64,000 nucleotides of DNA from Oceanidesulfovibrio marinus (GTDB taxonomy: Bacteria; Desulfobacterota; Desulfovibrionia; Desulfovibrionales; Desulfovibrionaceae): the NCBI RefSeq assembly GCF_013085545.1, contig NZ_CP039543.1, positions 682,001 to 746,000 on the forward strand, read 5' to 3'. The position numbers and the translations under genes were made by a program. Shown here one piece after another: positions 1-7,882 of this stretch (the stretch's first letter is position 1; every line of letters begins with the position of its first letter). Below the pieces are notes generated by a model that saw nothing but the letters and a program-made list of their open reading frames with translations, ran no database searches and had not been told where the DNA came from.

Positions 1-47
1 TGTAACTCGACGTTTTTGTATTGCGCGAGCGCAGGAGGAGTGATCAC

Positions 48-911
48 ATGCCTTTGCCTCCCCCTTCCGATGAAGACCGCCGTCGTTCCATCCGTCTTCG
101 TCGTTCCACACTCACCACGCTCAGGCTGGAGGGCATCGACCGCCCCAGCATCACAATCGCTACCAAGGGCGAGGACCTGTTGCAGGCTTTTCGTCTGGTG
201 CGGCAGGAGTATGGGAGAATGGGCTACATCCAGGGCAACGGTACGTACCACTTCAGTGTATACAACCTTTTGCCCGAGACATGCGTTTACGTCTTCAAGT
301 CTTATGACACGGTGATCGCCAGCCTGACCCAGGTGTTCGATTCGCCGGAGTTCGGGCTGCCCATGGACTCGCTGTACGGCGAGGAGCTGGATGCGTTGCG
401 GAATCGCGGGCGAAGCGTCTCGGAGCTCACCTGCTTTGTCACATCGCGCGATCTGCGCTGGCGCAACCTTATGACGTATCTCTGCAAGGCCATGTTCGTG
501 TACTCGAAACAGGTGGGCGTGGACGACCTCTGCATCATGGTAAATCCCAGGCATGTCCCCTTTTACAAACGAATTTTTCTGTTCGATGATTTCGGACCGG
601 AGCGGCACTACGAGCAGGTGAATGCGCCGGCAGTGGCTTTGCGAATCGACATGCACGACATCGATGCCAGGCTGGAGGAAAAATACTCGGGCTTCGCGTT
701 TGAAACCGACCTGCACACCTTCTTCTGCCGGATGCACGCGCCCTCGGATGCGATTGTCAAAGGATGCGCTCCAGGCAGGAAGAACGCCGCCCTGCCCACG
801 GGCATGGTCCGCCGCCTGCTGGGCGACTCGGACAGCCTGCGCTGCCAGCTGAGCGACGAGCAGGGCGCGCTTCTGGAGTCCCTATATCCCGGAGTGTGCT
901 TCTTCGATTAA
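48..911 (+). CDS. FeeM-like N-acyltransferase of the exosortase/PEP-CTERM system
   Basis: This 287-residue protein resembles the N-acyl amino acid synthase (FeeM) and PEP-CTERM/exosortase-associated acyltransferase families. These are GNAT-fold enzymes related to autoinducer synthases that move an acyl chain from acyl carrier protein to a small amine. Support includes the early LVRQEYGRMGYI helix, the YNLLPETCVYV strand and a central MVNPRHVPFYKRI segment, all typical of this fold. The ATG at 48 is chosen because a strong AGGAGGAG ribosome site lies at 32-39; an earlier in-frame TTG at 21 has none. Its stop overlaps the end of the convergent FAD oxidase gene by four bases. The exosortase genes a few kilobases away support the assignment. 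The acyl substrate and acceptor cannot be read from the sequence. Confidence 0.72.
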   Translation: MPLPPPSDEDRRRSIRLRRSTLTTLRLEGIDRPSITIATKGEDLLQAFRLVRQEYGRMGYIQGNGTYHFSVYNLLPETCVYVFKSYDTVIASLTQVFDSPEFGLPMDSLYGEELDALRNRGRSVSELTCFVTSRDLRWRNLMTYLCKAMFVYSKQVGVDDLCIMVNPRHVPFYKRIFLFDDFGPERHYEQVNAPAVALRIDMHDIDARLEEKYSGFAFETDLHTFFCRMHAPSDAIVKGCAPGRKNAALPTGMVRRLLGDSDSLRCQLSDEQGALLESLYPGVCFFD

Positions 912-2473
912 TCCTGGTTCCGGCCCCGGCCCCTCCGGCCATCAATGGCGTACCGGCCGGGAGCGATGACGCCGTGCGGGTCGAGCGCGCTCTTGATGTC
1001 CGAGAGGACCTGCCGTTTTGCTTCATCATACTCCAGGTCCGTCATTCCCAGGAGTGCGGAGCGGTAGGTGCGGATTCCCTGCTCCGAGAAACGCGTTTTC
1101 AGTGCGTAATACAGTTCGTGGGCCTGGCCGCGCTGGGTCTCGTCGTGCAGGTCGAAGGCGATGTTAAAAATACCGACAATCCGGTCCGGCGTGACCAGGG
1201 TCATGGTCAACGGCATCTCGAACCCGTGCGTGCGGAACAGCGGCCGCGCCAGCTCCACGGCGGCGCGCGCCATTTCGCCGGTGGCGTCCAGGACTGGCGA
1301 GAACCAGATCAACCCCAGGTCGCCGTGCTCGGCCACGCGCCAGCGGATGTTTCGGTACGGCTCGTCCGTGGGCACGCCCTGCATGAGCTCGTGGATGTGC
1401 TTGAATGATTCGAGGCTCTGCTGGAGCTGCCTTCCTGTCGAAAAGCCCATGGCGTCCAGCTTGCCTGTCACCTGCATCAGGCGGCGGAGCTTGGCGTTTG
1501 AGAAGAAGCGGACCTCGCCGATGCCTTTGAACACCTCGCGCATGCGCCGTTTGGCCGCGCTGACCGATCCTTTCAGCCCATACAGACCGCCGGCCGCGTT
1601 CCAGAAGCCAACCTTCAACAGCCGGGTGCTCATGATCCGCACCGCGTCCGGGCTGGTGATGATCGTGTTTGCGAACTCCGGCGGGCAGGGGCGGGAGGAG
1701 ACGAGGTAGCGCGTGGCGTTGGCCATGTGCACGCAGCTTGTGACCACGCCCTCCTGCCGCAGCTGGCGCAGGCGGTCCGTGAGCGCTTCCAGCCCGGCGT
1801 CGGCGTCTATCCTGATGATGAAGGACTCGTAGTGCGCAGGCCTTGGCAGGAGCGGCAGGCGCAGCGCCGTGACCACACCGAAGTTGGACTGTACGAAGAT
1901 GCCCTTGAGGTCTGGGCCCAGATCCGGGAAGCGGCCGGTTCTTAGGACAGTGCCGTTGCCCAGGACCACCTCGGCGTCGCTGAAGTGCTCGCGGTGGTTG
2001 CCGTACGGGGTGTGACCGAACCCGCCCTCCAGGACGTTGCCTATGATGCTCGCTTCCAGGCCGGCGCCAGTGGCGTCCATCATGTGGGGCGCGTTGCGAT
2101 CCACCAGGAATTGATGGAGCTGGCGCTGGGAGACGCCGGGCTCCACCACCACCGCGCCGAGCACAGGATCGTACTCTCGGATGGCGTTCATGCCCGAGAG
2201 GTCGAGCACGGCGCAGTCGTCCAGCACAGGCGTTTTGGAGCCGTAGCCAATGTTCCAGCCGCGGCTGATGGGGTAGAGCGGCACACCATGCCTTCCGGCG
2301 GCGGCCACGGCGAGAACCACGTCCTGCGTGCTTTGGGGCCGGATGCGGGCGAGGATCCGGCGCTCCAGTCCCAACGTGTTGGTGGAGAGCTCGCGGAGCA
2401 CGGCGTCATCGTGCGATACGTGCTGGTGTCTGATCCGGTCGCGGAGTTCCGAGAGGAAAGGTTCGATCTGCAT
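908..2473 (-). CDS. FAD-binding oxidoreductase, vanillyl-alcohol oxidase/4-cresol dehydrogenase type
   Basis: This 521-residue flavoprotein has an N-terminal PCMH-type FAD-binding domain. It shows the ARIRPQSTQDVV entry strand, the YPISRGWNIGYGSKTP loop and the GLEASIIGNVLEGGFGHTPYGNH segment that wraps the isoalloxazine ring. The C-terminal half (about residues 220-510) is the substrate-capping domain of the vanillyl-alcohol oxidase/4-cresol dehydrogenase family. Family members oxidise phenols, alcohols or hydroxy acids, but the substrate here is not predictable. There is no signal peptide, so the protein is probably cytoplasmic. It stands alone, divergent from the PEP-CTERM gene, and its link to the exosortase locus is uncertain. 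Confidence 0.8.
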   Translation of the reverse strand: MQIEPFLSELRDRIRHQHVSHDDAVLRELSTNTLGLERRILARIRPQSTQDVVLAVAAAGRHGVPLYPISRGWNIGYGSKTPVLDDCAVLDLSGMNAIREYDPVLGAVVVEPGVSQRQLHQFLVDRNAPHMMDATGAGLEASIIGNVLEGGFGHTPYGNHREHFSDAEVVLGNGTVLRTGRFPDLGPDLKGIFVQSNFGVVTALRLPLLPRPAHYESFIIRIDADAGLEALTDRLRQLRQEGVVTSCVHMANATRYLVSSRPCPPEFANTIITSPDAVRIMSTRLLKVGFWNAAGGLYGLKGSVSAAKRRMREVFKGIGEVRFFSNAKLRRLMQVTGKLDAMGFSTGRQLQQSLESFKHIHELMQGVPTDEPYRNIRWRVAEHGDLGLIWFSPVLDATGEMARAAVELARPLFRTHGFEMPLTMTLVTPDRIVGIFNIAFDLHDETQRGQAHELYYALKTRFSEQGIRTYRSALLGMTDLEYDEAKRQVLSDIKSALDPHGVIAPGRYAIDGRRGRGRNQD

Positions 2474-2538
2474 AAGATATCCAATAGCAGGAACTCCGCC
2501 AGATCACGAGTGGATGGGGACGGTAGATGCAGCTGCGA

Positions 2539-2577
2539 TGTAAAGAATGGGCGATCACCCTGTCGGCAGTCTTTACA
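2539..2577. promoter_or_regulatory. 8-bp inverted repeat upstream of the PEP-CTERM sigma-54 promoter
   Basis: TGTAAAGA at 2539-2546 and its exact complement TCTTTACA at 2570-2577 flank a 23-base spacer. The centre lies about 80 bases upstream of the -24 element, where an enhancer-binding protein such as PrsR would bind. Assignment to PrsR is inference; no second copy was found in the window. Confidence 0.35.
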
Positions 2578-2637
2578 AAATCACGGATTCTAAGAATTTT
2601 AAACTTATAATTTATTGATATTGTTGTAAAAACAAGC

Positions 2638-2653
2638 TGGCATTGTCCTTGCT
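2638..2653 (+). promoter_or_regulatory. sigma-54 (-24/-12) promoter of the PEP-CTERM gene
   Basis: The sequence TGGCAT-TGTCC-TTGCT matches the sigma-54 consensus TGGCAC-N5-TTGCW at all but one position, with GG at 2639-2640 and GC at 2651-2652. It lies 46 bases before the PEP-CTERM start codon. A sigma-54 activator of the PrsR family is encoded in the same locus, so PrsR control is likely. Confidence 0.75.
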
Positions 2654-2698
2654 AACTCCTGGCATCCATCGATATCAATCCCCAATTCAGGAGGGCAC

Positions 2699-3397
2699 AT
2701 GATCAGGAAGTTCAGCAGTTCCATTGTCGCGGTCTCGTTGAGATATCTGTTCCAGAAACGGATAGCCCTCTCCATTTTCGTCTGTATGCTCCTGTCACCG
2801 GCTCTCGCCATGGCAGCGCCGATATATGGCCAGAACATCGTGCTCAACGGCGGTTTCGAATCGGGTGATTATATCGATAATGGTAGAGGGTTCATGGAGC
2901 TGGGTGCCGGCACCTCGTATCTGGACAACTGGACGATCACCAGCGGTTCCGTCGATTGGATCGAAGGCTACTGGACGCCGCAGGAACCGATCAAGAGCAT
3001 CGACATCAATGGCAGCAACGGCGGCACGCTTTTGCAGGATCTTCAGACCGAGGCCGGTTTTACCTATGGAGTGAACTTCTGGCTCGCCGGGAACCCTGCG
3101 GGCGGGGACAGTTTGAAGAACCTCGCGGTTGAGTTGTACTCACCGTATAATCAATTGCTCTACAGCTTCGATACGTCAGGCTACACCCTGGGCGACATGG
3201 GGTGGACCGAGTTCAACTTCTTCTTCACAGCAACCGGGGATTCGACCACACTTGTCTTCAGGTCTCTGGAGAGTGGCGCCTACGGACCGGCCCTGGATAA
3301 TGTGAGCGTCGCCGCGACTCCGGAACCGGCCACCCTGTTCCTGCTCGGCAGCGGGCTGTTCGGCCTGGGTCTCATCCGACGCCGCCGCCGTGTGTAG
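2699..3397 (+). CDS. PEP-CTERM sorting-domain protein
   Basis: This 232-residue exported protein has a long signal peptide ending near ALAMAAPIYG. Its body is a beta-sandwich of the DUF642/choice-of-anchor type, starting with NIVLNGGFESG. The C-terminus is a textbook PEP-CTERM tail: PEPATLFLLGSGLFGLGLI followed by a run of arginines. In this system the exosortase recognises the PEP motif and the tail anchors or is cleaved at the inner membrane during export. The ATG at 2699 follows an AGGAGGG ribosome site at 2689-2695. The gene has its own sigma-54 promoter and ends in a strong terminator. It is the only PEP-CTERM substrate seen in the window and probably takes part in biofilm or extracellular matrix. 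Confidence 0.93.
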   Translation: MIRKFSSSIVAVSLRYLFQKRIALSIFVCMLLSPALAMAAPIYGQNIVLNGGFESGDYIDNGRGFMELGAGTSYLDNWTITSGSVDWIEGYWTPQEPIKSIDINGSNGGTLLQDLQTEAGFTYGVNFWLAGNPAGGDSLKNLAVELYSPYNQLLYSFDTSGYTLGDMGWTEFNFFFTATGDSTTLVFRSLESGAYGPALDNVSVAATPEPATLFLLGSGLFGLGLIRRRRRV

Positions 3398-3420
3398 ATG
3401 ATAAAAGGATAGATTCAGCA

Positions 3421-3447
3421 GGGGAGTCGTACGGCTCCCCTTTTTTT
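3421..3447 (+). terminator. rho-independent terminator of the PEP-CTERM gene
   Basis: GGGGAG and CTCCCC arms flank an eight-base loop and are followed directly by seven T residues. It sits 24 bases after the PEP-CTERM stop codon. Confidence 0.88.
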
Positions 3448-3502
3448 GTATTATTCAGTCTGGTAGGGAAAAGCTCCAGCACAGGCGTCCGGATAGAAAG
3501 AT

Positions 3503-4972
3503 ATGAGTACACGAGCAATAAAAATATCTGCACTGGTAGCCGGTGGCATTGTGCTGTCAGTTGTTTTATTTGTTTGTTCGCTACAATGGGGACCTGGTGT
3601 ACACTACGATTCAATTTATTATATGAATGGTGCAGACAATATTTCAGCTGGTAAAGGTTATACAGCGTCATTTGCAGGCGAACACGCAAAGACAATCACC
3701 ACATTTCCTCCTCTTACATCATATGTTCTGAGCATTTTTGAAAATCTCGGAAATTTAAAGTATGCAGTCGTAAACTCATTATTTTTCTGTATATTTTTTA
3801 TTACTTCGTATTTTACAATAAAGCAATTTTCTAATGGCAAAGATACGTATCTAGTAATTGCATTATTTGCTGCTTGCATCTCACCTCCAGTTCTCGATGC
3901 GTTTTCGTGGATTCAGAGTGAAGTGGTATTTCTGCCAGCTGTATTTCTGTCGATATATGGATTGTCTAAATATTGTTCTAAAGGGAAGTATCGTAACTTG
4001 ATATGGTCAGGTGCTTTCATGGGACTTGCCCTTATGACACGATATGCCGGAGCGATAGTCGCATTGTCTGTGACGCCATCGATATTATTGGCAGGAAAAA
4101 CAACCATTGGACGTAGAATTAAGAATGCTGTTGTATTTTTAGCGTTGTCGTTCCTGCCGTTGGCCATGTATTTTATCTGGCACGTGCACGGCAAGAATCC
4201 GGCAAGCACTCGGCCGTTCGACTTCAAAGCCATAGGCGCGGAGAAGTTGATGCAGTTGGTGTATACGTTGGATGGTTCATTCGTACCCGGCTCAGATCGT
4301 TTTCGTGTGTTTACGGGACAGGAATACGTAGTTTTATTCGCAATCATCATGGTGCTGCTCGCACTATTCGTCAGTCGCAGAAAAGAACTGACTCTTTCTA
4401 GACAGGCCGAAAGCGGACTTCTTCCATATTTTCTTGTCGTTTTTGTCTATCCTTTGTTGTTGATTATTCTGATGGCAACCATGGACAGTACGCTTGTTCT
4501 CGATATGCGGTTGCTTTCTGTCAGTATTATTTCATTATATGTTGTTCTGTTTTACCTGAGCAAAAAGTATGTTGGTAAAAAATTATTCAAAAGTATTGCC
4601 ATGTTTTTGGTGTTGGTTTTTGTCATACATTATGCGGGATTTATGTATTATTTTTATGATAATGGGCGCGGTGATGTTTCTAGGAAGTATATAAATACCA
4701 AAATAGTAAATATCATTTTGAATGATAATGGCGTTGTGTATACGAATAAGATACAGGCTGGATATTATCTGGTTGGGAAACGAGCTCGACCAGATAAGCA
4801 ACTATTGAGTGGGAATGGTTCGAGCGAGCATGGATTGTTGCTCTGTTTTGCGTCTGAAGATTCTTTGGTCTTGAGTAGCATGAAATGGTCTTCGCAACGA
4901 GACTGCGAAGTACCGCGCGAAGCCGTACACGTGGTTGATGGCGACTATGTGGACTTGTATTCCATCAATTGA
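3503..4972 (+). CDS. ArnT/GT39-like multi-pass membrane glycosyltransferase
   Basis: This 489-residue integral membrane protein has about ten hydrophobic segments. The first is followed by a periplasmic loop reading WGPGVHYDSIYYMNGADNISAGKGY. This acidic early loop is typical of GT-C glycosyltransferases (dolichyl-phosphate mannosyltransferase and ArnT type), which transfer a sugar from a polyprenyl carrier in the periplasm. A short C-terminal soluble part follows the last membrane segment. The DNA is clearly more AT-rich than its neighbours, suggesting recent acquisition or replacement. It lies between the PEP-CTERM gene and epsI, ending nine bases from the convergent epsI stop, so it may glycosylate exported protein or polysaccharide. 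The sugar and acceptor are unknown. Confidence 0.7.
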   Translation: MSTRAIKISALVAGGIVLSVVLFVCSLQWGPGVHYDSIYYMNGADNISAGKGYTASFAGEHAKTITTFPPLTSYVLSIFENLGNLKYAVVNSLFFCIFFITSYFTIKQFSNGKDTYLVIALFAACISPPVLDAFSWIQSEVVFLPAVFLSIYGLSKYCSKGKYRNLIWSGAFMGLALMTRYAGAIVALSVTPSILLAGKTTIGRRIKNAVVFLALSFLPLAMYFIWHVHGKNPASTRPFDFKAIGAEKLMQLVYTLDGSFVPGSDRFRVFTGQEYVVLFAIIMVLLALFVSRRKELTLSRQAESGLLPYFLVVFVYPLLLIILMATMDSTLVLDMRLLSVSIISLYVVLFYLSKKYVGKKLFKSIAMFLVLVFVIHYAGFMYYFYDNGRGDVSRKYINTKIVNIILNDNGVVYTNKIQAGYYLVGKRARPDKQLLSGNGSSEHGLLLCFASEDSLVLSSMKWSSQRDCEVPREAVHVVDGDYVDLYSIN

Positions 4973-4981
4973 GGGAAAGCT

Positions 4982-5611
4982 CTACCTCGGAACAAACATC
5001 TTGGTCACAGGCTGAAACGCCTTCAGGAAACCATAGGCGGCTTTTTGTGCGCCTTCCGCGTCATCCAGGAATTCCACGCTGATGCGCACGAAGCTTTCGT
5101 CACGGCGGCTGTAGAGCGCCGAGTTGATGATTTCCTGGATCTTCAGGGCATACTCGCTCTGCATGGTTTTATCGCGCATCTGGAACCAGTAGAGCATCAG
5201 CATGCGCACGTTGCCTTTGGAGAGCACCGTCTCGACGAGGTGGATCGGCGAACCGTCGATGTTGTTCACGGTTTTTTCAGTTCGGCTTTCCTGGAACCAG
5301 CCGCTACCCAGCAGGCAGTTGCGGGGCGAGTGGATGCCGCCTTTTCCATGATAACCGAGGTACAGATGAACGCGTTCGCCGTTGGGGCCTACATAGAAAC
5401 GGGAGAGGTAGGCGGTGGGATGCAGGATATCCAGCGTCTCCGCGGAAAAGGTCTCGCTGCCGGCCTGGCGCCAATCCCCAAGGCTGGCCGGGAACTCGTC
5501 GAAGGATCGAACCTGGGGCACCGCCACGTTCTCATGCAGATGGATAAACAGAACTACCGGCAGCAGCACCAAAACCGAGAGCAGATAGGGCCTTCTGGAA
5601 AACGCTGTCAT
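4982..5611 (-). CDS. epsI: EpsI-family exosortase-associated protein
   Basis: This 209-residue protein has one N-terminal membrane anchor (PYLLSVLVLLPVVLFIHLH). A periplasmic EpsI/DUF3485 domain follows, with the hallmark segments LGDWRQAGSE, LYLGYHGKGGIHSPRNCLLGSGW and VLMLYWFQ-like MLMLYWFQM. EpsI is either fused to exosortase or encoded next to it and is needed for exopolysaccharide and PEP-CTERM function, although its chemistry is not settled. The ATG at 5611 overlaps the exosortase stop as ATGA, so the two are translationally coupled. A longer open frame continuing upstream in this phase is only the shadow of the exosortase gene. Confidence 0.88.
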   Translation of the reverse strand: MTAFSRRPYLLSVLVLLPVVLFIHLHENVAVPQVRSFDEFPASLGDWRQAGSETFSAETLDILHPTAYLSRFYVGPNGERVHLYLGYHGKGGIHSPRNCLLGSGWFQESRTEKTVNNIDGSPIHLVETVLSKGNVRMLMLYWFQMRDKTMQSEYALKIQEIINSALYSRRDESFVRISVEFLDDAEGAQKAAYGFLKAFQPVTKMFVPR

Positions 5612-6516
5612 TGCGTCCCCTCCGGTATCGAATGACCGCGCGTTTTGCAGAGCAGGGCGCCGGCGGCCAGCAGCAGAGCCAGGGCAAAGGCGAACACGGC
5701 CATGCCGGCGAACTCGTGGAAGAACCCCCGCGCCGCATCCGGGCTGACGTACTCCACAAGCAGTCCGGTCACGATGACCCGGATGATGTTGGCGACAATG
5801 GCGATGGGGATGGCGGATAGCACCAAAGCGATGCGGTGTCCGGCGCGTAGCGGCAGCACGGCGGCGTAGGCCACGCCCAGGGCCAGGAGCGATACCAGGG
5901 AGCGGATTCCACTGCACGCGTCGGCCACCTCCAGCACCATGTCGGGCAGCATGATGATGTTGCCCTCCCGCAACACCACCACGCCCACGGCCTTGAGCAC
6001 CCAGACAGAGACGTTGGAGACCAGCAGCTTCAGCGGGAACGCCACGGCGTTGTAGATCACCATGGGGATGGGGATCATGAAGACGAGGAAGAAAAGAGGG
6101 AACGCGACCACCCTGAACGTCTGCGTACCGAACAGAGCCAGGGTGAGCCCGGCCAGGATGACGATAAGGGAGGCGCGCATGGTGAAGTACTCGGTGGCGA
6201 GGTAGCCGAGGCTCAGCATCAGCCCGCCGAGGACGAGAACGAGCAGCCCGGCGGCGTTGGGCGCCACTGGGGCGTCGAGCAGGCGGCCTCGCCGTTGCCA
6301 CAGGAAGTAGGCCGCGATCAGCGGAATGATGAAGCCGTGGGAGTTGTTCTCGTTCTGGCTCCATTCCCGCACCATCTCCGGGATGATGCCGGCGTAAAGC
6401 GCGACGAGCAGGGCCAGGACGAGGCACAGCTCGGGCAGCCGCCGGGAAACGACCTGCGCAAGCGATGCGTACGCGAGAGAGCCTGCGGCGGCGGTGTCAG
6501 GCGTTCTTGAGCGCAT
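5608..6516 (-). CDS. exosortase (EpsH/Xrt family membrane transpeptidase)
   Basis: This 302-residue protein has about eight membrane segments and the conserved early motif NENNSHGFIIPLIAAYFLW. The exosortase catalytic triad is intact: Cys201 in DACSGIRS, Arg246 in NIIRV and His267 in FHEFAG. The enzyme processes PEP-CTERM tails at the inner membrane. The start overlaps the end of prsR by 20 bases and the stop overlaps epsI as ATGA, so the genes form one operon. The context of PrsK, PrsR and a separate EpsI points to the XrtA-like group. The exact subtype is not certain, because classical XrtA is often fused to EpsI. Confidence 0.92.
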   Translation of the reverse strand: MRSRTPDTAAAGSLAYASLAQVVSRRLPELCLVLALLVALYAGIIPEMVREWSQNENNSHGFIIPLIAAYFLWQRRGRLLDAPVAPNAAGLLVLVLGGLMLSLGYLATEYFTMRASLIVILAGLTLALFGTQTFRVVAFPLFFLVFMIPIPMVIYNAVAFPLKLLVSNVSVWVLKAVGVVVLREGNIIMLPDMVLEVADACSGIRSLVSLLALGVAYAAVLPLRAGHRIALVLSAIPIAIVANIIRVIVTGLLVEYVSPDAARGFFHEFAGMAVFAFALALLLAAGALLCKTRGHSIPEGTQ

Positions 6517-7873
6517 GCTTTTTCATCAGGTCGTAGAACGTGGGCCGGCTGATCCCCAGTGCCTTGGCCGCCAGGGAGATGTTGCCCTCGTTCTGGTCCA
6601 GGGATCGCGCCACCATCTCCCGCTCCAGCCAGTTTCGCGCATCTTTGAGCGTGGCGTCGCCGGGGATGGAGCCCGAATGGCTGGCCGTCCCGTTGAGGTC
6701 GAGGTCCCCAGGCTCGATGCGCGGTCCGTTGCAGAGGATCGCAGCTCGCCTGATCTTGTTTTCAAGCTCGCGCACATTGCCGGGCCAGGAGTGCGCGCGA
6801 ATGGCCTCCAGGGCCGCCGGGGAGAGGTCCAGAGGCCGGCGCGGCGTTTCGCGTGCGATTCTGGAGACAAAGTAGCGCGCCAGGGTCTCCACGTCGCGGC
6901 CGCGCTCCCGCAGCGGCGGCAGGTGGATAACGACCACGCCGAGGCGGTAGTAGAGGTCCTCGCGGAAGTCGCCGCGCTCGATCACCTCGGCGATGTTGGC
7001 GTTGGTGGCGGCCACCAGCCGGATATCCACGTCGATGTCTTCCCGGCCGCCCACGCGCTGAAAGCGCTTCTCCTCGATAAATCGCAGCAGCTTGACCTGC
7101 ATGTGCAGGGGCAGGTCGCCGATCTCGTCCAGGAACAGCGTGCCCTGGTGGGCGTACTCGGCCTTGCCCTTCACGCGGGCGTGGGCCCCGGTAAAGGCGC
7201 CTTTCTCGTGGCCGAAGAACTCGGATTCGAGCAAGTTCTCGGGAATGGCGCCGCAGTTCATGACCATGAGCGGCCCCTCGCCGCGCGGACTGGCCTTGTG
7301 CAGGGCCCTGGCCACGAGCTCCTTGCCTGTACCGGACTCCCCGAGCACGAGCACCGGGATGTCCGATCCGGCTACCTTGCGCACGGTCTCCAGCACGTCC
7401 TGCATGGCCGGGCAGTCGCCCACGATGTCGTAGGAGTCGCCGGCGTCCACCTGCTCGCGGAGCTGCCGGTTTTCCTCCTCCAGGCCGCTCACATGCAGGG
7501 CCCGCTCGATGATCACGCGCAGCTCCTCCAGGTCCACGGGCTTGCGGTAAAAGTCGTAGGCGCCGCTGGCGATGGCGGCCAGGGCGTGGTCGCGGGTGTC
7601 ATTGCCGGTAATTACGACGACCTTGCAGAAGGGGTCCACGCGGAGCATCTCCTCCAGACACTTGAGCCCCTCGCTCACGCCGCCGGCATCGGGCGGCAGC
7701 CCCAGGTCCAGCGCCACCACCTTGGGATGCAGCTTACGCTGCGCTTCCAGGGCGGAAGGGCGGTCATTGGCCAGCTTCAGGGTGAAGCTTTCCTTGGACA
7801 GACCCCACCGCAACTGGGTGCGGATGGCGTCGTCGTCATCGACAAGGAGAACGGTGTGCTCGCTGTTCTGCAT
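6497..7873 (-). CDS. prsR: PEP-CTERM-box response regulator PrsR, sigma-54 activator
   Basis: This 458-residue NtrC-type regulator has three domains. The receiver domain (about 1-120) has the acidic cluster DDDD and phospho-acceptor Asp56 in ALDLGLPP. The AAA+ domain has the Walker A GESGTGKE, an intact GAFTGA sigma-54 contact loop and GNVRELEN. The C-terminus is a Fis-type helix-turn-helix ending in AAKALGISRPTFYDLMKKH. It follows prsK by nine bases and belongs to the exosortase operon. In related systems PrsR activates PEP-CTERM genes with RpoN. The sigma-54 promoter before the PEP-CTERM gene at 2699 is its likely local target. Confidence 0.93.
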   Translation of the reverse strand: MQNSEHTVLLVDDDDAIRTQLRWGLSKESFTLKLANDRPSALEAQRKLHPKVVALDLGLPPDAGGVSEGLKCLEEMLRVDPFCKVVVITGNDTRDHALAAIASGAYDFYRKPVDLEELRVIIERALHVSGLEEENRQLREQVDAGDSYDIVGDCPAMQDVLETVRKVAGSDIPVLVLGESGTGKELVARALHKASPRGEGPLMVMNCGAIPENLLESEFFGHEKGAFTGAHARVKGKAEYAHQGTLFLDEIGDLPLHMQVKLLRFIEEKRFQRVGGREDIDVDIRLVAATNANIAEVIERGDFREDLYYRLGVVVIHLPPLRERGRDVETLARYFVSRIARETPRRPLDLSPAALEAIRAHSWPGNVRELENKIRRAAILCNGPRIEPGDLDLNGTASHSGSIPGDATLKDARNWLEREMVARSLDQNEGNISLAAKALGISRPTFYDLMKKHALKNA

Positions 7874-7882
7874 AGGCTGTAA

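Noticed and set aside
5612-6427. Apparent EpsI N-terminal extension that would make a fused protein
   Set aside because: It runs over the exosortase gene in another phase. The ATG at 5611 gives a normal EpsI start overlapping the exosortase stop.
6494-7882. 462-codon plus-strand frame over prsR
   Set aside because: Shadow of prsR, which has full receiver, AAA+ and HTH motifs.
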